Assembly: GCA_033439255.1 (NCBI GenBank)
Contig: CM065883.1
Location: 1,736,001 to 1,800,000 of the forward strand
DNA: 64,000 nt
Reading direction: 5' to 3'
From: Hericium rajendrae
Taxonomy: Eukaryota > Basidiomycota > Agaricomycetes > Russulales > Hericiaceae
Shown: positions 34,151 to 45,830 of the stretch, piece by piece
Position numbering within the stretch: the stretch's first letter is position 1
Layout of the letters: the number at the start of each line of letters is the position of its first letter
Position numbers and translations under genes: made by a program
Notes under the pieces: model-generated
Told to the model about the DNA's origin: nothing
The model's input: the letters and a program-made list of their open reading frames with translations, nothing else
Databases searched by the model: none

Positions 34151-34611
34151 ATGTTGGCCGTCCTAATCGCGACGCTGGTTACTGCCTTGTGCCTCCTCTC
34201 CCTCCGCATCCCATTCGTGTGGATGTCGCTCATGGCCATCGACGACCCGTCCGATGCGCACGAGCTCGGCATGGCTGTCGTCGCCACTCGTGAGTACCCC
34301 GCGCCGCACCCACCGTCATTGCCCTCACCGGGCGCCCTCTTTCCCACAGGCAATCCCTTCCGCGAACAGGGTCCCCCTGTTTGCATGGCGAAACTTATCA
34401 TGCTCAGACATAAGGTGCGCTTCTCGTGCGTCATCGCGCCGCTCCCGCCGACCAAATCCCCAAGCTCAATAACCAGACCAACTCGCGCAAGCGACGCGTG
34501 AGCTCACCTGCGCGTCAGAACCCGCGCCCCTTCGTTCTCCCCCAGACGCGCCAGCGTCCAAACACTGCGTGGATCCGCATGCCCAAAAGCACCTACGGAC
34601 GACTCCAGTGA
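34151..34611 (+). CDS. Small single-pass membrane protein, unknown function
   Basis: Three exons (34151-34289, 34350-34414, 34465-34611) join in phase to 116 residues. The N-terminus MLAVLIATLVTALCLLSL is a transmembrane helix or signal anchor. The middle has MSLMAIDDPSDAHELGMAVV and the C-terminal half is very basic and Pro/Gln/Arg-rich (NSRKRRVSSPARQNPRP). Each junction has a proper donor (GTGAGT, GTGCGC) and an acceptor AG. I recognise no family. Open frame, intron phases and hydropathy support it; expression is unproven. Confidence 0.6.
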
Positions 34612-35388
34612 TCCTTGTTCACACAGCGCCACGCCACGCACCTCACCGCTATAAGCAATTGCTATCCCCCATCGAACTCACGCCTGCGCTACCATGACCA
34701 CGCCCCCTCATAACCTTATCATAAGCCCCGACACCACCAACCCACGACGCATACGACCTTCGCCATTCGCTCCTGCTATTTATGTTATACCCAACCTTAT
34801 CGCCCCACCCTATTTCGATTGTGTTGTTTTGCGCTGGGAGGACTGTTTTGAATGTACGAGGCTCGAGGGGGAGGGGGATTAGGGCGAAAAGAGCAGCGCC
34901 CCCATGAAGACGATCCAACAAATTTATCACCAGCTAGAGACTATTCCTGCTTACATGTTCGATGTTCTCGATTTTCTCAGACTCTTTCTTGTTTGTTTTG
35001 GTTTGTTGACAGGCAGTGGGGATAGCTGCTTGGACTTTCGATTGGGTGTTGCTTCGTGATCTTCACGATTGTCATGATGGCAAGACATCATTTGCTGTAG
35101 TAGATACCCGAAGTACTGTACGAAGGGAAACTATGTACAGACTCCTGTCATTTGTGTGAATAGCACGAGAACAAGAACTGATGGGCTGTGAAGAGTAGGT
35201 ATGGTATGAACAGTGTACATGCACAGAGTCCGAGAGCATTATGGCGGATACAAGCGACTAAACAAGAACGAACAGCGACGAAACGAGAAGACATGACATA
35301 CGTGATGATGCATGAGGAGAACCGTCCACGAACGCAGCAACCCAGAGAACACCACAGCATTCTGGCACCTCGTACCGGTACATTTCCC
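34612..35388. other. Convergent 3' region, small membrane gene / MRC1
   Basis: About 780 bp. The frames present (for example 34649-34930, minus) show no motif or sensible codon use. I see nothing beyond expected 3' untranslated regions. Confidence 0.45.
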
Positions 35389-38300
35389 TCAATTCGTAAA
35401 CTTCCCCCGCCGCTCCGCCACCACCGCCAGCACACTCGCCGCCTTGCCCAGCTTGCGCACCGCCGGCACGCTCGCCTCCCGCGCGACTCCGCGCGCACCA
35501 CCCCCGGCCCCCGACCCCGATGCCTTCTTCGTACGCCCGAGGCCCGTAACGGATGACCCCGCGCCCCCATGCCCCGGCCCCGCAATGCGCGACGAGCTCT
35601 CCTCCTTGAGCCACGACGCCATGCGCACGCGGTCAGACTCACTGATTTGTTGCCCGCGGCGAAGCTGCACATCAGCAATGCATTCATTAATCGAATTCCG
35701 TGTTCGTAGGGCAGAAGAGGACGCACTATCCCGTCGGACTCGGCATGGCCAGGGCCGCGCCGTGTAAGCCTCCGCGCGCCGCCCTCGATTTCGTGGAACT
35801 TGAGCGAGCTGAGCGTGTCGTCCTCATCCTCGCGCTCAAGCCACGACACGTCCGTAGGGTCCATGGGCGTATACTCCTGTCGCCCCTGTCAGCAAATAGT
35901 GATACTCAACTGTGGTACCAGCGTACCTTCGTATCGCGCGCAAGCTCCCGCAGCTTGTCGCGCACCGTGGACGCGGCAATCTCGCGGCCCGCGCCCTCCT
36001 CCGCGCCCTCCTCCGCGCCCTCCTCCTCCTCCGCGTCCGCATCCGCCATCGCTGTGTCCTGGTTCAAATGCGCAAACTCCGCAAAGTCGTCCGCGTGCCC
36101 GACCTGGTACGCCTCGTAGAACGGACGCGTTGCCGCGTCCTTCGCGAGATCCTCAAGATTATCTCCGTCGATGCGGCGCTTCTTCGCTGCGCGCCGCACG
36201 CGTCGCGCCTCGTCGTCGTCATCCTCCGACTCACTGTCGTCCAAGCCCGACGCCGTGATTGCGCCGCTTCACGCGATAGCGGCCCTCGGCGACATCCTTT
36301 GCCTGCTTCTCGAGTGCCGCGTCATCTTCATCCTGATGCTCCCTGCGTTGCATCAGCGTCAGCAGTCCATCCACATACGAGACGAGAGCAGAAAAGCACT
36401 CACTTGACCTTCTCGCGCACGAGCGCCTCCGCCACCGCCGCATCGCTCATCGGCGCGTCGTCCACCAGCCCCTCGAGCGTCGGGTCGTCCTTCCCATCGC
36501 CATCGCCCTCGTCGTCGTCGTCCTGCCCCGGCCTCTTCCGCACCCCGCCGAACCCGAATGCGTCGTCCTCGTCTGACTCCACAGCGTCCGCATCGACGAA
36601 CTCCGACCGTCCAAGCTTCTCCTTCTCCTTGCCCTTGCCCTTACTTGCGCCGCGCATAAGCGCATCATACGCGTTCCGCTGCAGCGCGCGTGACGGGGAG
36701 GGCGATGGAGACGGAGAGGGCGAGGAGCCGTACCCGTCGCGCTCCCCGCGGCGGCGCAGGCGCTGCATCGGCCGCTGCGACGGCGTCTCCGTGTCGTCGG
36801 AAAAGGCGAGAGTGCCGAGCGGCTGGCGCCGCCCCTGCGTTTGCGTGAGGCCCGCCGCGGATTGCTGCGTGCGCTGAGTCTTGAGGAAGTTCGTATATTG
36901 CGAGGGCGAGGGGCGGTAGAGCTCGGGGGTGGACACGTCCGGGCGGGTCTGGGTGAGGAATCTGCGGGACGAAATGATGGGGTGAGTACGAGGGGAAATA
37001 GAATGCTGCGAGGACATACCCGTTCTCGTTCACGTAGAGCTCACGTTTCTGCTGCTGCTTCGCGGGCCGGTTGGCGGCCTCGACGAGATACTCCTGCTCC
37101 TTCTCGAAGATCTGCTCTGCCTTCTCGCGGAGCGACTCATCGACCTCGAGCGCGGGCTGGAGAAGCTGCGTCTTGAACGTCAGCGAGAGATCAACCTTCC
37201 GCATGCTATCGAAGCCCGAGTTGTTCTGCCAATTTATGCGTCAATTATCTGTTTCATCAGTGACGAGACTATGTGCGCACTTGTGTCTCTTCGAAGGCCT
37301 GCGTCAGCCCTCCCAACTGCATGGGCTTCGGACCCTGCGTGACACCAGCAGTGCCCGATTCAAACAGCTGCGAGAATCCGCCCCGCAGCGCCGCTGCGGG
37401 TTGCGGCACTGCGTCCTTGTCGCTCACAGCAATCACTTCCTCCTCACCAAAGAACTGCGAGAATCCATCCTTCAATTTCGCTGGTTGCGGCCCCTCGCCT
37501 TTCTGTTCTGCACCTTCCTCTTCATCAAAGAACTGCGAGAATCCCCCGGCCTTGCCTTTTGCACGCGTCCCAAATGCAGGCGTAGGCGATGGTGGCAGCG
37601 GCGACCGCAGGCGTGCGATCACGCTCTGCGCCTCGCCGCCTGTGCGCTTCGCCGGTGTAAATGCAAATGGGTCATCCGCCTCGTCGGGCAGCTCGCCCAG
37701 TGGTCTCCGCGCGCTATCGCTGGCGTCCACTCCGGCTCCCGACGGGCTCATCGACAACCGTTGCTGCACGCCGTCTGCGAGCCCGAAGAGACTCGACTCT
37801 TGGCGCAGAGGCTGCGCCAGCCGTTCGCCAAGCGCATGCCGCACAACTGCCTTATTCTCCTTATCTTCACCGCGGTCGAACATCCGGTTCTCGACGTTCT
37901 CTTTGTCGGTTTCATTCTCGTTCTCGTTCTCAGCATCGGTGGTTGGGACGGATGCGGACGCGTTCGGAGCTTTGTGCGCAGTGGCTGTAGGTAAAAATGG
38001 GAGAACGGGATTTTCGGTGTCGGATTCTGCGTCGAGTCGAGGACGGCGCGAGGGCGGATTGTCGAGCGGCGACGGGCCTTTGGGCGCGGCGGAGCGAACG
38101 GATTCTCTTCGTCGTCGTCCTCAGGTCCATTATCCACCTCGGCATTGTCTCCATCCACATGCTTTGTCTCACCTCGTCGTCGTCGTCCTCTGCTTGCGTT
38201 TCATCCGGCACTGGGCTAGCAGACCCTCTTTCTTGCTCATCCGGCACCCAGTCCCCATCCTCATCGTCGCTATGTTCCTCCATCCCCCTTTCTCTTTTTT

Positions 38301-40254
38301 CCGCAACTTTCAGACCCTTTTCCAGCCACTCACCCACGTCCTTCTCTTCCAAAACACCTTCCTTGATCCTTCCGCCCCTCTTCACAAACTCCTCTTCCTT
38401 CTTCCTCACCTCCTCCGCGCGCTGTTTCTCCGCCCTCTCCAGCAAAATTCTGTCCAGCTCCGCTCTCTTCAAACCCGTCTTCTGCGTGCCCCTTGTCTTC
38501 ACCTCGTTGGCCACGCTAAATGTTGACCGCCCGGCACTCTTAAGCGCATCGACACTCATCTTGATATTTTGTTTCTCTGGCGATCCCGACACTGCACGAG
38601 CTCCCGACCTGCCTAGAGCAAGCTCGAGCTGTCGCTTGTGTACCTCACTCTGGCGTGGCCGGCCCTTGCGATCCTGCGCCTCCTCTTGTAGGTCCGCCGC
38701 GACGATCTCAAGCTCATCGTCGTCATCGTCATCGCTGTGGACCATGACAGCACGTCGCTCGAGCGCCAATTGCTTCCGTTGCTGAAGCTCGCGCTTCGCC
38801 TGGTCCCGCTTGAGGATATCGCGCATGGAGGGCATCGCTTCCTCGTCATCGTCGGATGTGGCGTCCGGGATCGCGCCCAGTAGGCCGGTCGGGCGGAAGG
38901 GCGAGATGACCATGGGCGCGACAGGCGCTGCGAAATGGACTGCCACTGGGAAGGGAGGCGCTGGAGTATGCGCGTGTGGATGGGTCGAGGGCGAGGAGAA
39001 TTGTTGGATCGGGTCGGAGGATATTCCCACTTGTTTGGGTGCAGGAGGAGGTCTCACTGGCGCTGTTGGTCTGGAAGGAATATCTGGTAAGTATGTACGA
39101 ACAATAGGTAAGCGCGAGCGAATACATGCTTTAAATTGGTGAGGAACTCGGACATCGGTTTCGTCACGGTGCTTGACTTGATCGAGGTTCGTCGGTCAGC
39201 AGCTAAACGGGCCGACTCCCTTTTTGCTTCAGCGATCTCTTTCTTGGTTAGACGCTAGTGTGAGCAAGTATGCAATGCAACGGGAAGAATAGGATGTCAT
39301 CGTAAGTCGTCTCGAGATGTCGCAGAAAGACCTTCTGAAAGCACGGACCTTGTCCTTTTTTGCCTTCTCTTTGCCTTTGCCTTTCCGTCCATCAGCCGCC
39401 TTGCTTCCCTTCCGTGAAGTATTAGCACGGGAGACTTCTTCCTCATCATCATCAAACAGCGAGGTCGCCACACTCCGTGCACGCTCCTTCCCTTTCCCTT
39501 TGGCTGTCAGTCGCGTCGGCAACATCTCGTCATCTGTCGTGGGCGGCGTTGATGTTCGGCCCTTGGGCGAGCCGAGAGGATTTTGGGGAGAAGTGCGTGG
39601 CGACGACGCCTCCGCGGGCGGGACAGGTTCCTCGTCGGACGAGTCGTGGATAATCTGGCGTGCGTGAGCGCGCGACGGCCGTTTGACGGGCGCAGCTTCA
39701 GGTGAGGATAGCTGCAGGGAGGATTGTGTGAGAGAGGATAGGGTGCCACAGAATAAGTCATCGTGTTCGGGGAGTGGCTCTGTCGCGGGTGAAGTGGGGA
39801 TATCGCTTCCGTGATGCGTGCTATGAGATCCATCTTTGTCTACGTTCATGGCATCGTCGTTATCGTCGTACTCCTGCCCACCATTAGCACCAGAAACATG
39901 CTTGAGTTCATCGCCCTCCATCTGGTCTATCTCGACCAGATGCTTCTTGAAAGCAAACTGGAACGAGCGCTTGTCGCCGTCATCGTCTCCGTCGTCGTTT
40001 TCAGCTTCACCGCTGTCGTTCCCTGCACCTGTGAGCATCGATGTCTCCGGGACATCGTGTCCATCTGAGTCCTGCGCTTCATCGTTCTCCGGCTTGGCCA
40101 GCCGCTGTTTTCGCGCTGCAAAAAGTGACGCTATCAGAGAGGGTGCGCCTGAGTCCGCGTCTGACGCGCGGACGCCGGTGTTGCTGTCCTTGCGGCGCCC
40201 ATAGGTAACCTTCGTCCGCTTGATGATGGGTGAAGGGGAGGTGCTGGGGGACAT
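35389..40254 (-). CDS. MRC1: MRC1/claspin-like replication checkpoint mediator
   Basis: Fork-bound adaptor that transmits the S-phase checkpoint to Rad53/Cds1 and keeps polymerase coupled to helicase. Start MSPSTSPSPIIKRTKVTYG, with KRTKVTYG a conserved N-terminal element. In order there are many SQ/TQ sites (SLTQSSLQ, GLTQTQ), then LTKKEIAEAKRESARLAADR with SSTVTKPMSEFLTNL, then SMRDILKRDQAKRELQQRK. The repeated GGFSQFFDEEE / DGFSQFFGEEE / GGFSQLFES and GGLTQAFEETQ follow, then AEQIFEKEQEYLVEAANRP, DDSESEDDDDEARRVRRAAK (MRC1-like domain core) and WLEREDEDDTLSSLKF, ending GKFTN. Frame breaks near 38172, 38032 and 36244 are not explained by introns. The first two look like lost bases; the third is net +1 or -2. 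About 1,300 residues. Confidence 0.9.
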
Positions 40255-41050
40255 TTTGAGAGCAACGTACACGCCGACAACGGCGGCGGTGGAGATGAGA
40301 CACGCAAGGGACGACCGCGAGCATGTGGGGACCGCTCAACGGTCACGATCACGTTACTTGTGACTAGCGCGTTTTCGCGTCGAGTCGCGTCGCGTTGAGT
40401 AACGCGACAGCCGACTGCCGCGTGCTCGTCGTTCCTTTGCCTCTCGTCACATTTGTTCCACCCTATTTCCGCGTGTGACTTCCGTGAAACGAAAATGTTT
40501 CGATCAAAGTGGTGGTGAATATCGTAGTGGCTCCACGGGACTACTCAGAGAGAGCCAAAGACCCCCGCAGGATATGATAATGTGGCAGGAAGGTACGTCT
40601 CACTTTCTGCTGCATTCGTTATTAGCTTCACCTATGCAAACGGATCTCTAGCATATATCCTCTCATTGAGTCGTTGACCATTCACTGCTTCCAATACCTG
40701 TATAGAAGGCTATATAAGGTATGCGGGACAAAATGCGTCTTCTGCTGATGAGACCGCGGCGGTTTCGTATAGAGCTCGAAAGACTGGCACTTCCTTTCGA
40801 CTCAAATCCATGGAACATGCATCTAGCATCTACAGCGCCTCTTTCTCCAGCACGATCGAATCGGAAGAAGTTGCCCCTCGGAATCCTCTGAAACCCATTT
40901 GCAGCCTCAAGCCCTAGTTGTGTTCATATCACATCTCGCTACTTTTGCGGACTTCATTTACCATGTGCGTGTCATCTGGGTCTATATAAACCCTCGTACC
41001 TCCCGCAGCTAGCAACGCGACCTCCTTCCTCCTGTCACACCCTCCGCATC
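40255..41050. promoter_or_regulatory. Divergent intergenic region, MRC1 / small membrane protein
   Basis: About 800 bp between divergent starts. The MRC1-proximal part holds the cluster of cell-cycle-box-like motifs listed separately. The part near 40981 (GTCTATATAAAC) is a plausible TATA box about 65 bp before the start at 41051. Confidence 0.5.
40372..40408 (-). promoter_or_regulatory. Cluster of MCB/SCB-like sites upstream of MRC1
   Basis: Within 37 bp, 118-154 bp before the MRC1 start, the sequence holds TTTTCGCG (CGCGAAAA on the gene strand, fitting SCB CRCGAAA), GTCGCGT twice in overlap, and AACGCGAC. ACGCG cores are the binding sites of MBF-type Swi6/Mbp1 factors, which drive G1/S genes. 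MRC1 is S-phase expressed in yeasts. The regulatory link is inferred from motif density and target. Confidence 0.45.
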
Positions 41051-41704
41051 ATGGCACCCGCTTTCCTTCAGTTCGACCAAGTGGCGTATCCTGAATTCCC
41101 AGAGCATGTCGGGGTATGGATTGGTCTCAAGGAAGTCTTCTACTCCATTCTATATTGTAGGTCTCTCCCCAGTATAAATAGGATTTCAGAGACTAATTCC
41201 AAAATTTTCAGTCTTCGCCACATGTTTCCTTTTCGTCTTCGGCTGGTTGCACCCCGTCTTCCACTCGGTCAACAAATTTAGTACGTGCTGCCGCTTCCTC
41301 ATATATCTCAGCCCTTGCTCACCTGACATCCAGCCTACATCCACCCCTTCGGCACCGGCATCCCCCTGCTCGTCCTCGGCCTCCCCGATCTCCTCACCTT
41401 TACGCACTACCTCCTCGCCACGCTCTCCCTGCGCATCCTGGCCCATCTCGGGTACACCCGTACCGGTGCGTCCACCCAGCCCTCCGCCGACTCCCCACCG
41501 TCGTTCTGGACGCGCCTGCGCTCGCCAGGGTCCGCCTCGGACGGGTACCGTTCGTATGCGTACGGCGCGATCATGCCCGAGGAGTCGCGCCGCTCGCGCG
41601 AGCTGGCGCGCTGGCCGACGCTGCTGTTGCCGGCGGTGCTGCTTGGTGCGGCGTGTGGCTTCTGGGGGCTGTTCATCCTGGGGAGGTGGACGTACGATAC
41701 GTGA
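41051..41704 (+). CDS. Multi-pass membrane protein of unknown function
   Basis: Three exons (41051-41156, 41212-41280, 41334-41704) give 181 residues in phase. The protein starts MAPAFLQFDQVAYPEFPEHV. Hydrophobic segments are FFATCFLFVFGWLHPVF, TGIPLLVLGLPDLLTF with YLLATLSLRILAHLG, and at the end TLLLPAVLLGAACGFWGLFI, so three or four membrane spans are likely. A loop rich in Ser/Pro/Arg (about residues 105-150) lies between them. I do not recognise a family; the layout of short loops with a cytosolic linker suggests an endomembrane protein. The intron ends and continuous frame make it a convincing gene. Confidence 0.75.
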
Positions 41705-42042
41705 GGTTTTGACATTTTGGAGAGTACGTTCAGGTTTGTCTCTCCATGTCTGAATCAGAGACTCCATGCATATGCCGTGTAATGACTCTGGACTACATAC
41801 CACCTATTTCTGCCATTGTATCCGTTTGTCTCTGAATGGATAGAACGTTCTCCTCCTTGGAATAATGGATATACTTCAATGAATTCCATTGTCGTGGTTA
41901 TGAGTACATACAAATCCTTAATGATAATGCAGATGCAACACAGCTTCGGCTCTACGCCATATAAGGCCTCTAGAAATAATCAGTTCATTCCCGATATCCT
42001 TGAAAATCTTTTTTTTTTGCTTCCTCGATCAATCCCGGCCTA
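41705..42042. other. Convergent 3' region
   Basis: About 340 bp, AT-rich, with a T8 tract at 42011-42018. Nothing else is seen. Confidence 0.5.
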
Positions 42043-43669
42043 TCATATCAGCTCGATATCAGCGACAGTCTCGTTCATCTGAACACTAGCGACAACGCCC
42101 GCAGTCACCCACGCACTCCATGCGGCCTGCAGCAGCATCACGAACGACTGCCCTTCCGGGCTATACGCGCCCTCCGCCGAGGGCGAGTTGAATGTTAGTG
42201 GGTCGACAGTGCCCTGCAGCCACCCATCGTCGTCGACGCTCTGCCGCACGAGCGCGAGCGCGGCGCCCGCCGCGTCGAGATGCGCACTGCTGTTCGTATG
42301 CGCGGCCATGCGCAGCGTCGTCGCGGCGAGCAACGCGGTCGCAGACGTGTCGGCAAAGGAGGTGGGATCGTCAACCGTGTTGAGGAGCGTGCCATTGTCT
42401 TGCTGCAGGGACCGCAGCAGGGTGTTAAGGCTGGAGGTGCGTGCGTAAGAGGAAGACATACCTGGTGTGCCCAGGTCCCGTTCAGGATTTCGTGCACCCA
42501 CATGGTGAGGTTTTGCTGCTGGAGTCTCATAGCATCCGCCGCATCCGACATGGCGATCGTGCTCAGTACCCTCATCATGCCCGCTGCCGCCCAGCCATTG
42601 CCTATGCCGATGTCAGGAATCAAACGCGATGATCTCACAAACATACGCACCAGTGGCCCAATGGGATGGGTCTTCAAAGTTCTCGTACGCGACATGGCGC
42701 CACAGACTCGCGTCCGCATCGAAGAGCACGTCGCGATAGAGCCGGCACTGGTCGTATGCTGCTTGCAGGAGCCCCTGGCCGTCTTCGCCGCCTTGCAGTG
42801 CGCCGTAGTACGCGATGAATGGCGGGGCCATGTAAACGAAGTCGGCCCTGTTCCGCAGTACGATGTCGATTCCCATTTTGGCGAGATGCGAGATTCCCGG
42901 GACGTACCATAGCTGGACTTGGTCTACCCGGTGAGAGATTGCGCCCTCGAGGGTGCGCGGAGCCTGTTCCATAAGGTACTGCAGCTGACCTCTCGCAGCA
43001 TCAGCGAATGTAGCATTCCACGGGTCTACATTCGTCCAATTCGCGAAGAGAACAGCGTTCCCAATACCTGTGAAGGCAATTAGTCTCTGATGGCATCTCC
43101 GCATACAAAGGAAACATACTGGCGGGATCACCCACAGCTCCATCATCCGCGACGAGAGGCAGCGACCATGACGGTTTATTGCTGATGACACTGCCAAGTG
43201 TGAATCGACGTCAGGCGCGGTCATGGCTCTCCGAAATGTGAAGGTCTCGACTTACGTGTCCGCGATCGCGACAATGTTCGTCGCGTTGTCCAGGCCTGTC
43301 AGCTTTTGGGGAAAGGGTATCGCATGTCCACTGAATACGGCCATCGACGGCCAGTACAGCTCTGTGAGTGCTTCTGCGAGGGTGCCGATTTCCCAGCTGC
43401 ACGAAAAGAGAACGTCAGTCGTGGAAAAATTGGACAAAGGCACCTAGTGCGAGTAGAAAGTAGACGAGATACTTCTCGTGATCGCGATACAGGTTGGAAA
43501 CGCACCTGGCACTGGAGATATTTTGTGCATTCGCGCTTACTAGACTGATTTGCCTGTCGGTGAACCCGGATGCAAGCGTTGTGGTGTTATGAGCGGCGGC
43601 GGATGTGAAAGCAAGGCAGCCCGCGACAAGACATAACAAAGGTCTTGAAAGATCAGTGAAGCGCATCAT
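42043..43669 (-). CDS. Secreted six-hairpin glycosidase-like protein, copy 2
   Basis: Seven exons (43669-43506, 43396-43256, 43190-43120, 43067-42908, 42847-42651, 42601-42462, 42402-42043) give 410 residues. The signal peptide is MMRFTDLSRPLLCLVAG plus CLAFTSAAA. The body parallels copy 1: SWEIGTLAEALTEL, GNAVLFANWTNVD, WADFVYMAPPFIAYYGALQ, SLWRHVAYENFEDPSHWATG, NGWAAAGMMRVLSTIAM, DDDGWLQGTVDPLTF and YSPEGQSFVMLLQAAWSAW. The first five intron positions are the same as in copy 1; copy 2 has one more, after WAHQ. Likely an extracellular (alpha/alpha)6-barrel enzyme of GH88/GH105 type, specificity unknown. It is convergent with the membrane-protein gene and inverted with respect to copy 1. Confidence 0.87.
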
Positions 43670-45039
43670 CAAAGTTTTGTGCAGCTGCGAACGTCTGGAG
43701 GATGACCTCAATAGTCGCTGCTTGTAGTTCAGACTGCAACGCAATAGAGGGAGGGTGGACGTCTTGGATACCCGCAGCTGGGTGGGAGCATGACAAAGGG
43801 GTTCATCTCGCGCACATGGCATGTATATAAAGCTCGTGTTCTTCCTTCCTTCAATCACCGCGCAATGAGGTACCCCTTGGCATCGGGTTTTGCGGGACTG
43901 AAGCCATATGGCGAGGCAAGGGCTTGGAAGCAGGGCCGCGGTCAGAGCGGACTGATGGGCAGATGCACAAAAGACATTTCGGTGCGGCGGGCGGAAGATG
44001 TGCGTCTGTTCGGCGTCCCTTTTGCGTCATTTCATCATTATCTGGGCCTGCCACGTCAGTGCAGAATGTGTTCTTTCGAACGTTCGGACTATTCCGTAGA
44101 ATGATATTCAGGAAAGTTTGACCTTCCGGAGATAGATATTGTAATACTGTAGTCGGTGTCGGCACAGCAAGCGGAATTGAGCTAAAGGCGTAAGTAAGGT
44201 CAGAACGAAGCAACACAACTTGCTAGCTCGGGGGCTTCGCAGTTGCTCCATTGACCATATCGTTAGAAACATGTATGGCATAGGAATAAGAGGTTCGAAC
44301 TTCAAAGGTCCAGCAGTAGCAATTAAAAATCGGCATTATATTCTCGAGCTCAGATCGGGACCCGGACTCGGCGGAACGGCATGGTCTCGTTGTAGCATCC
44401 GACCGTCGGACTCGCTAGAGCACGTTGGACAATCTCACGACGGCACGGAGGAACAGACTCTCGCACGTTGCGAAAATATCGCCTCGAGTTTGCTTCAGGC
44501 CCACGTTTCAAGTCGCAGAGTTATTCCAGTACAACACATCTAAAGACACCTGAAGCCGCGCAAGCACCCCTGCGTGGACGAACAGCGCAGACAAGGTATC
44601 CACGGAGATACTGTAAGACCGCTTTGCTGCCTTCACGTAACAGCGTTCCGGTTGATATATTGCAGCGAAGAACAAGCACTCTTGGAGGAAAATTCGGCTG
44701 CATGGTAAGCTCGCCACGAGGATATAGTGCTTTAATACCTGTACACTTCAAATCTTCAGTGACAGACGTTATGACCGACCTACCAGGTCATCTACAATGA
44801 TACCCATACATGGTGAGATGTACAACTATCTTTATCACCTGGCGCTGGAGGGTGGAGCTTGGAGGCCAGAAGACGAGAATGGGCCGCAACCACCCACAGC
44901 AACAAGCGTTCTAGTCGCGCGACCGGGAGCAGGTCTCCTAGAGGCTACTTACAGATAAAATTAATCATGGCATGGCGATTATTGAACGAGAATAGCGACC
45001 CCGTCCCGAGGAATATGTGATTGGATATATACACAGGCG

Positions 45040-45165
45040 GACACGGGAACGGGTGAACCCATCGATATCTGGGATCAGCGATAACCGAAAATAAGATTTG
45101 TGGTTGTGTCGGATTTGTATCGTGAAACCTTGAGTCCCTCCGATCGCGTGCACTCATGAATGCAG
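45040..45165 (-). repeat. Diverged inverted repeat, copy A
   Basis: On the minus strand it contains GCGATCGGAGGGACTCA, which recurs at 45735-45760 on the plus strand. Similarity then continues in patches (ACGA..AATCCG, GATCCC.A.ATATCG.TGG) for about 100 bp. Its nature is unknown. Confidence 0.45.
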
Positions 45166-45721
45166 ATTTGCGTGAGCCACGAATCGCGCCTCATTCAGAG
45201 TGACCTCTGATTCTTACTCGTGAAACTCAGGATTGCGCGCTTGCGCCTTCGCGCTGTCACAGCACAAACACAGACGGCATTTTTCAAACTAAGTCAAGCA
45301 AACTCAGGCATCCACAAACATCTTCGAAGGATATATGTATGTTCCTGTCGACAGGAACACGCTGTCGGGCAGCGCGTCGTGGAACACGGATTTGGTGTCC
45401 TGAACATGCAACCCGCGTATAACTACGACCAGGACAGCACGGCGCGACTCGCGCTTGACCAGCATGCGCCCGAACATCATGTAACTCGGTTTCGCTAGCA
45501 CCAGACCCATTCACTGTTAGAATACCGGTCCATGTTTGTGATGTGCGAATACCTCTCACTGCTCCCTTTGTACATAGTTCAGTTCTTGCAGCAAATGAGT
45601 TTTTCTAATCTTTATTTCGAAATGGCGTCTGACAGGAAATAGCTTGGACATTCTCGGGCCGCGGGAACTGATTTCGTGCTGCCACCAATCTCCCCCAATC
45701 GTGAAAACCGTGAGTTTTGAT

Positions 45722-45830
45722 TCATGGCTCTATGCGATCGGAGGGACTCATGGCTACCACGAATCCGGATCTCGGGCAACCGGAGATCCCGAAATATCGG
45801 TGGCAGCACCCGATCAAGTGGTTGGCAGTG
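45722..45830 (+). repeat. Diverged inverted repeat, copy B
   Basis: Plus-strand partner of copy A, with a shared perfect 17-bp core and patchy similarity after it. It lies within 300 bp of the RPL3 start. One frame reads TNPDLGQPEIPKYRWQHP, resembling TNPTQPQ...PRYRWVHP of copy A, so an ancestral coding piece is possible. Confidence 0.4.

Noticed and set aside
36000-36050. Tandem GGAGGAGGGCGC-type repeat in MRC1 as a minisatellite
   Set aside because: It encodes a run of EEGAEEGAEEG in the MRC1 frame and is a short acidic coding repeat rather than a separate element.
44285-44310. Possible tRNA T-loop (GGTTCGAACTT)
   Set aside because: No matching A-box or cloverleaf upstream.
30000-45000. 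A biosynthetic or defence gene cluster
   Set aside because: The genes present (glycosidase-like pair, MRC1, small membrane proteins, transposon) share no pathway, and no synthase, P450, nuclease, NLR or CRISPR-like repeats were found.
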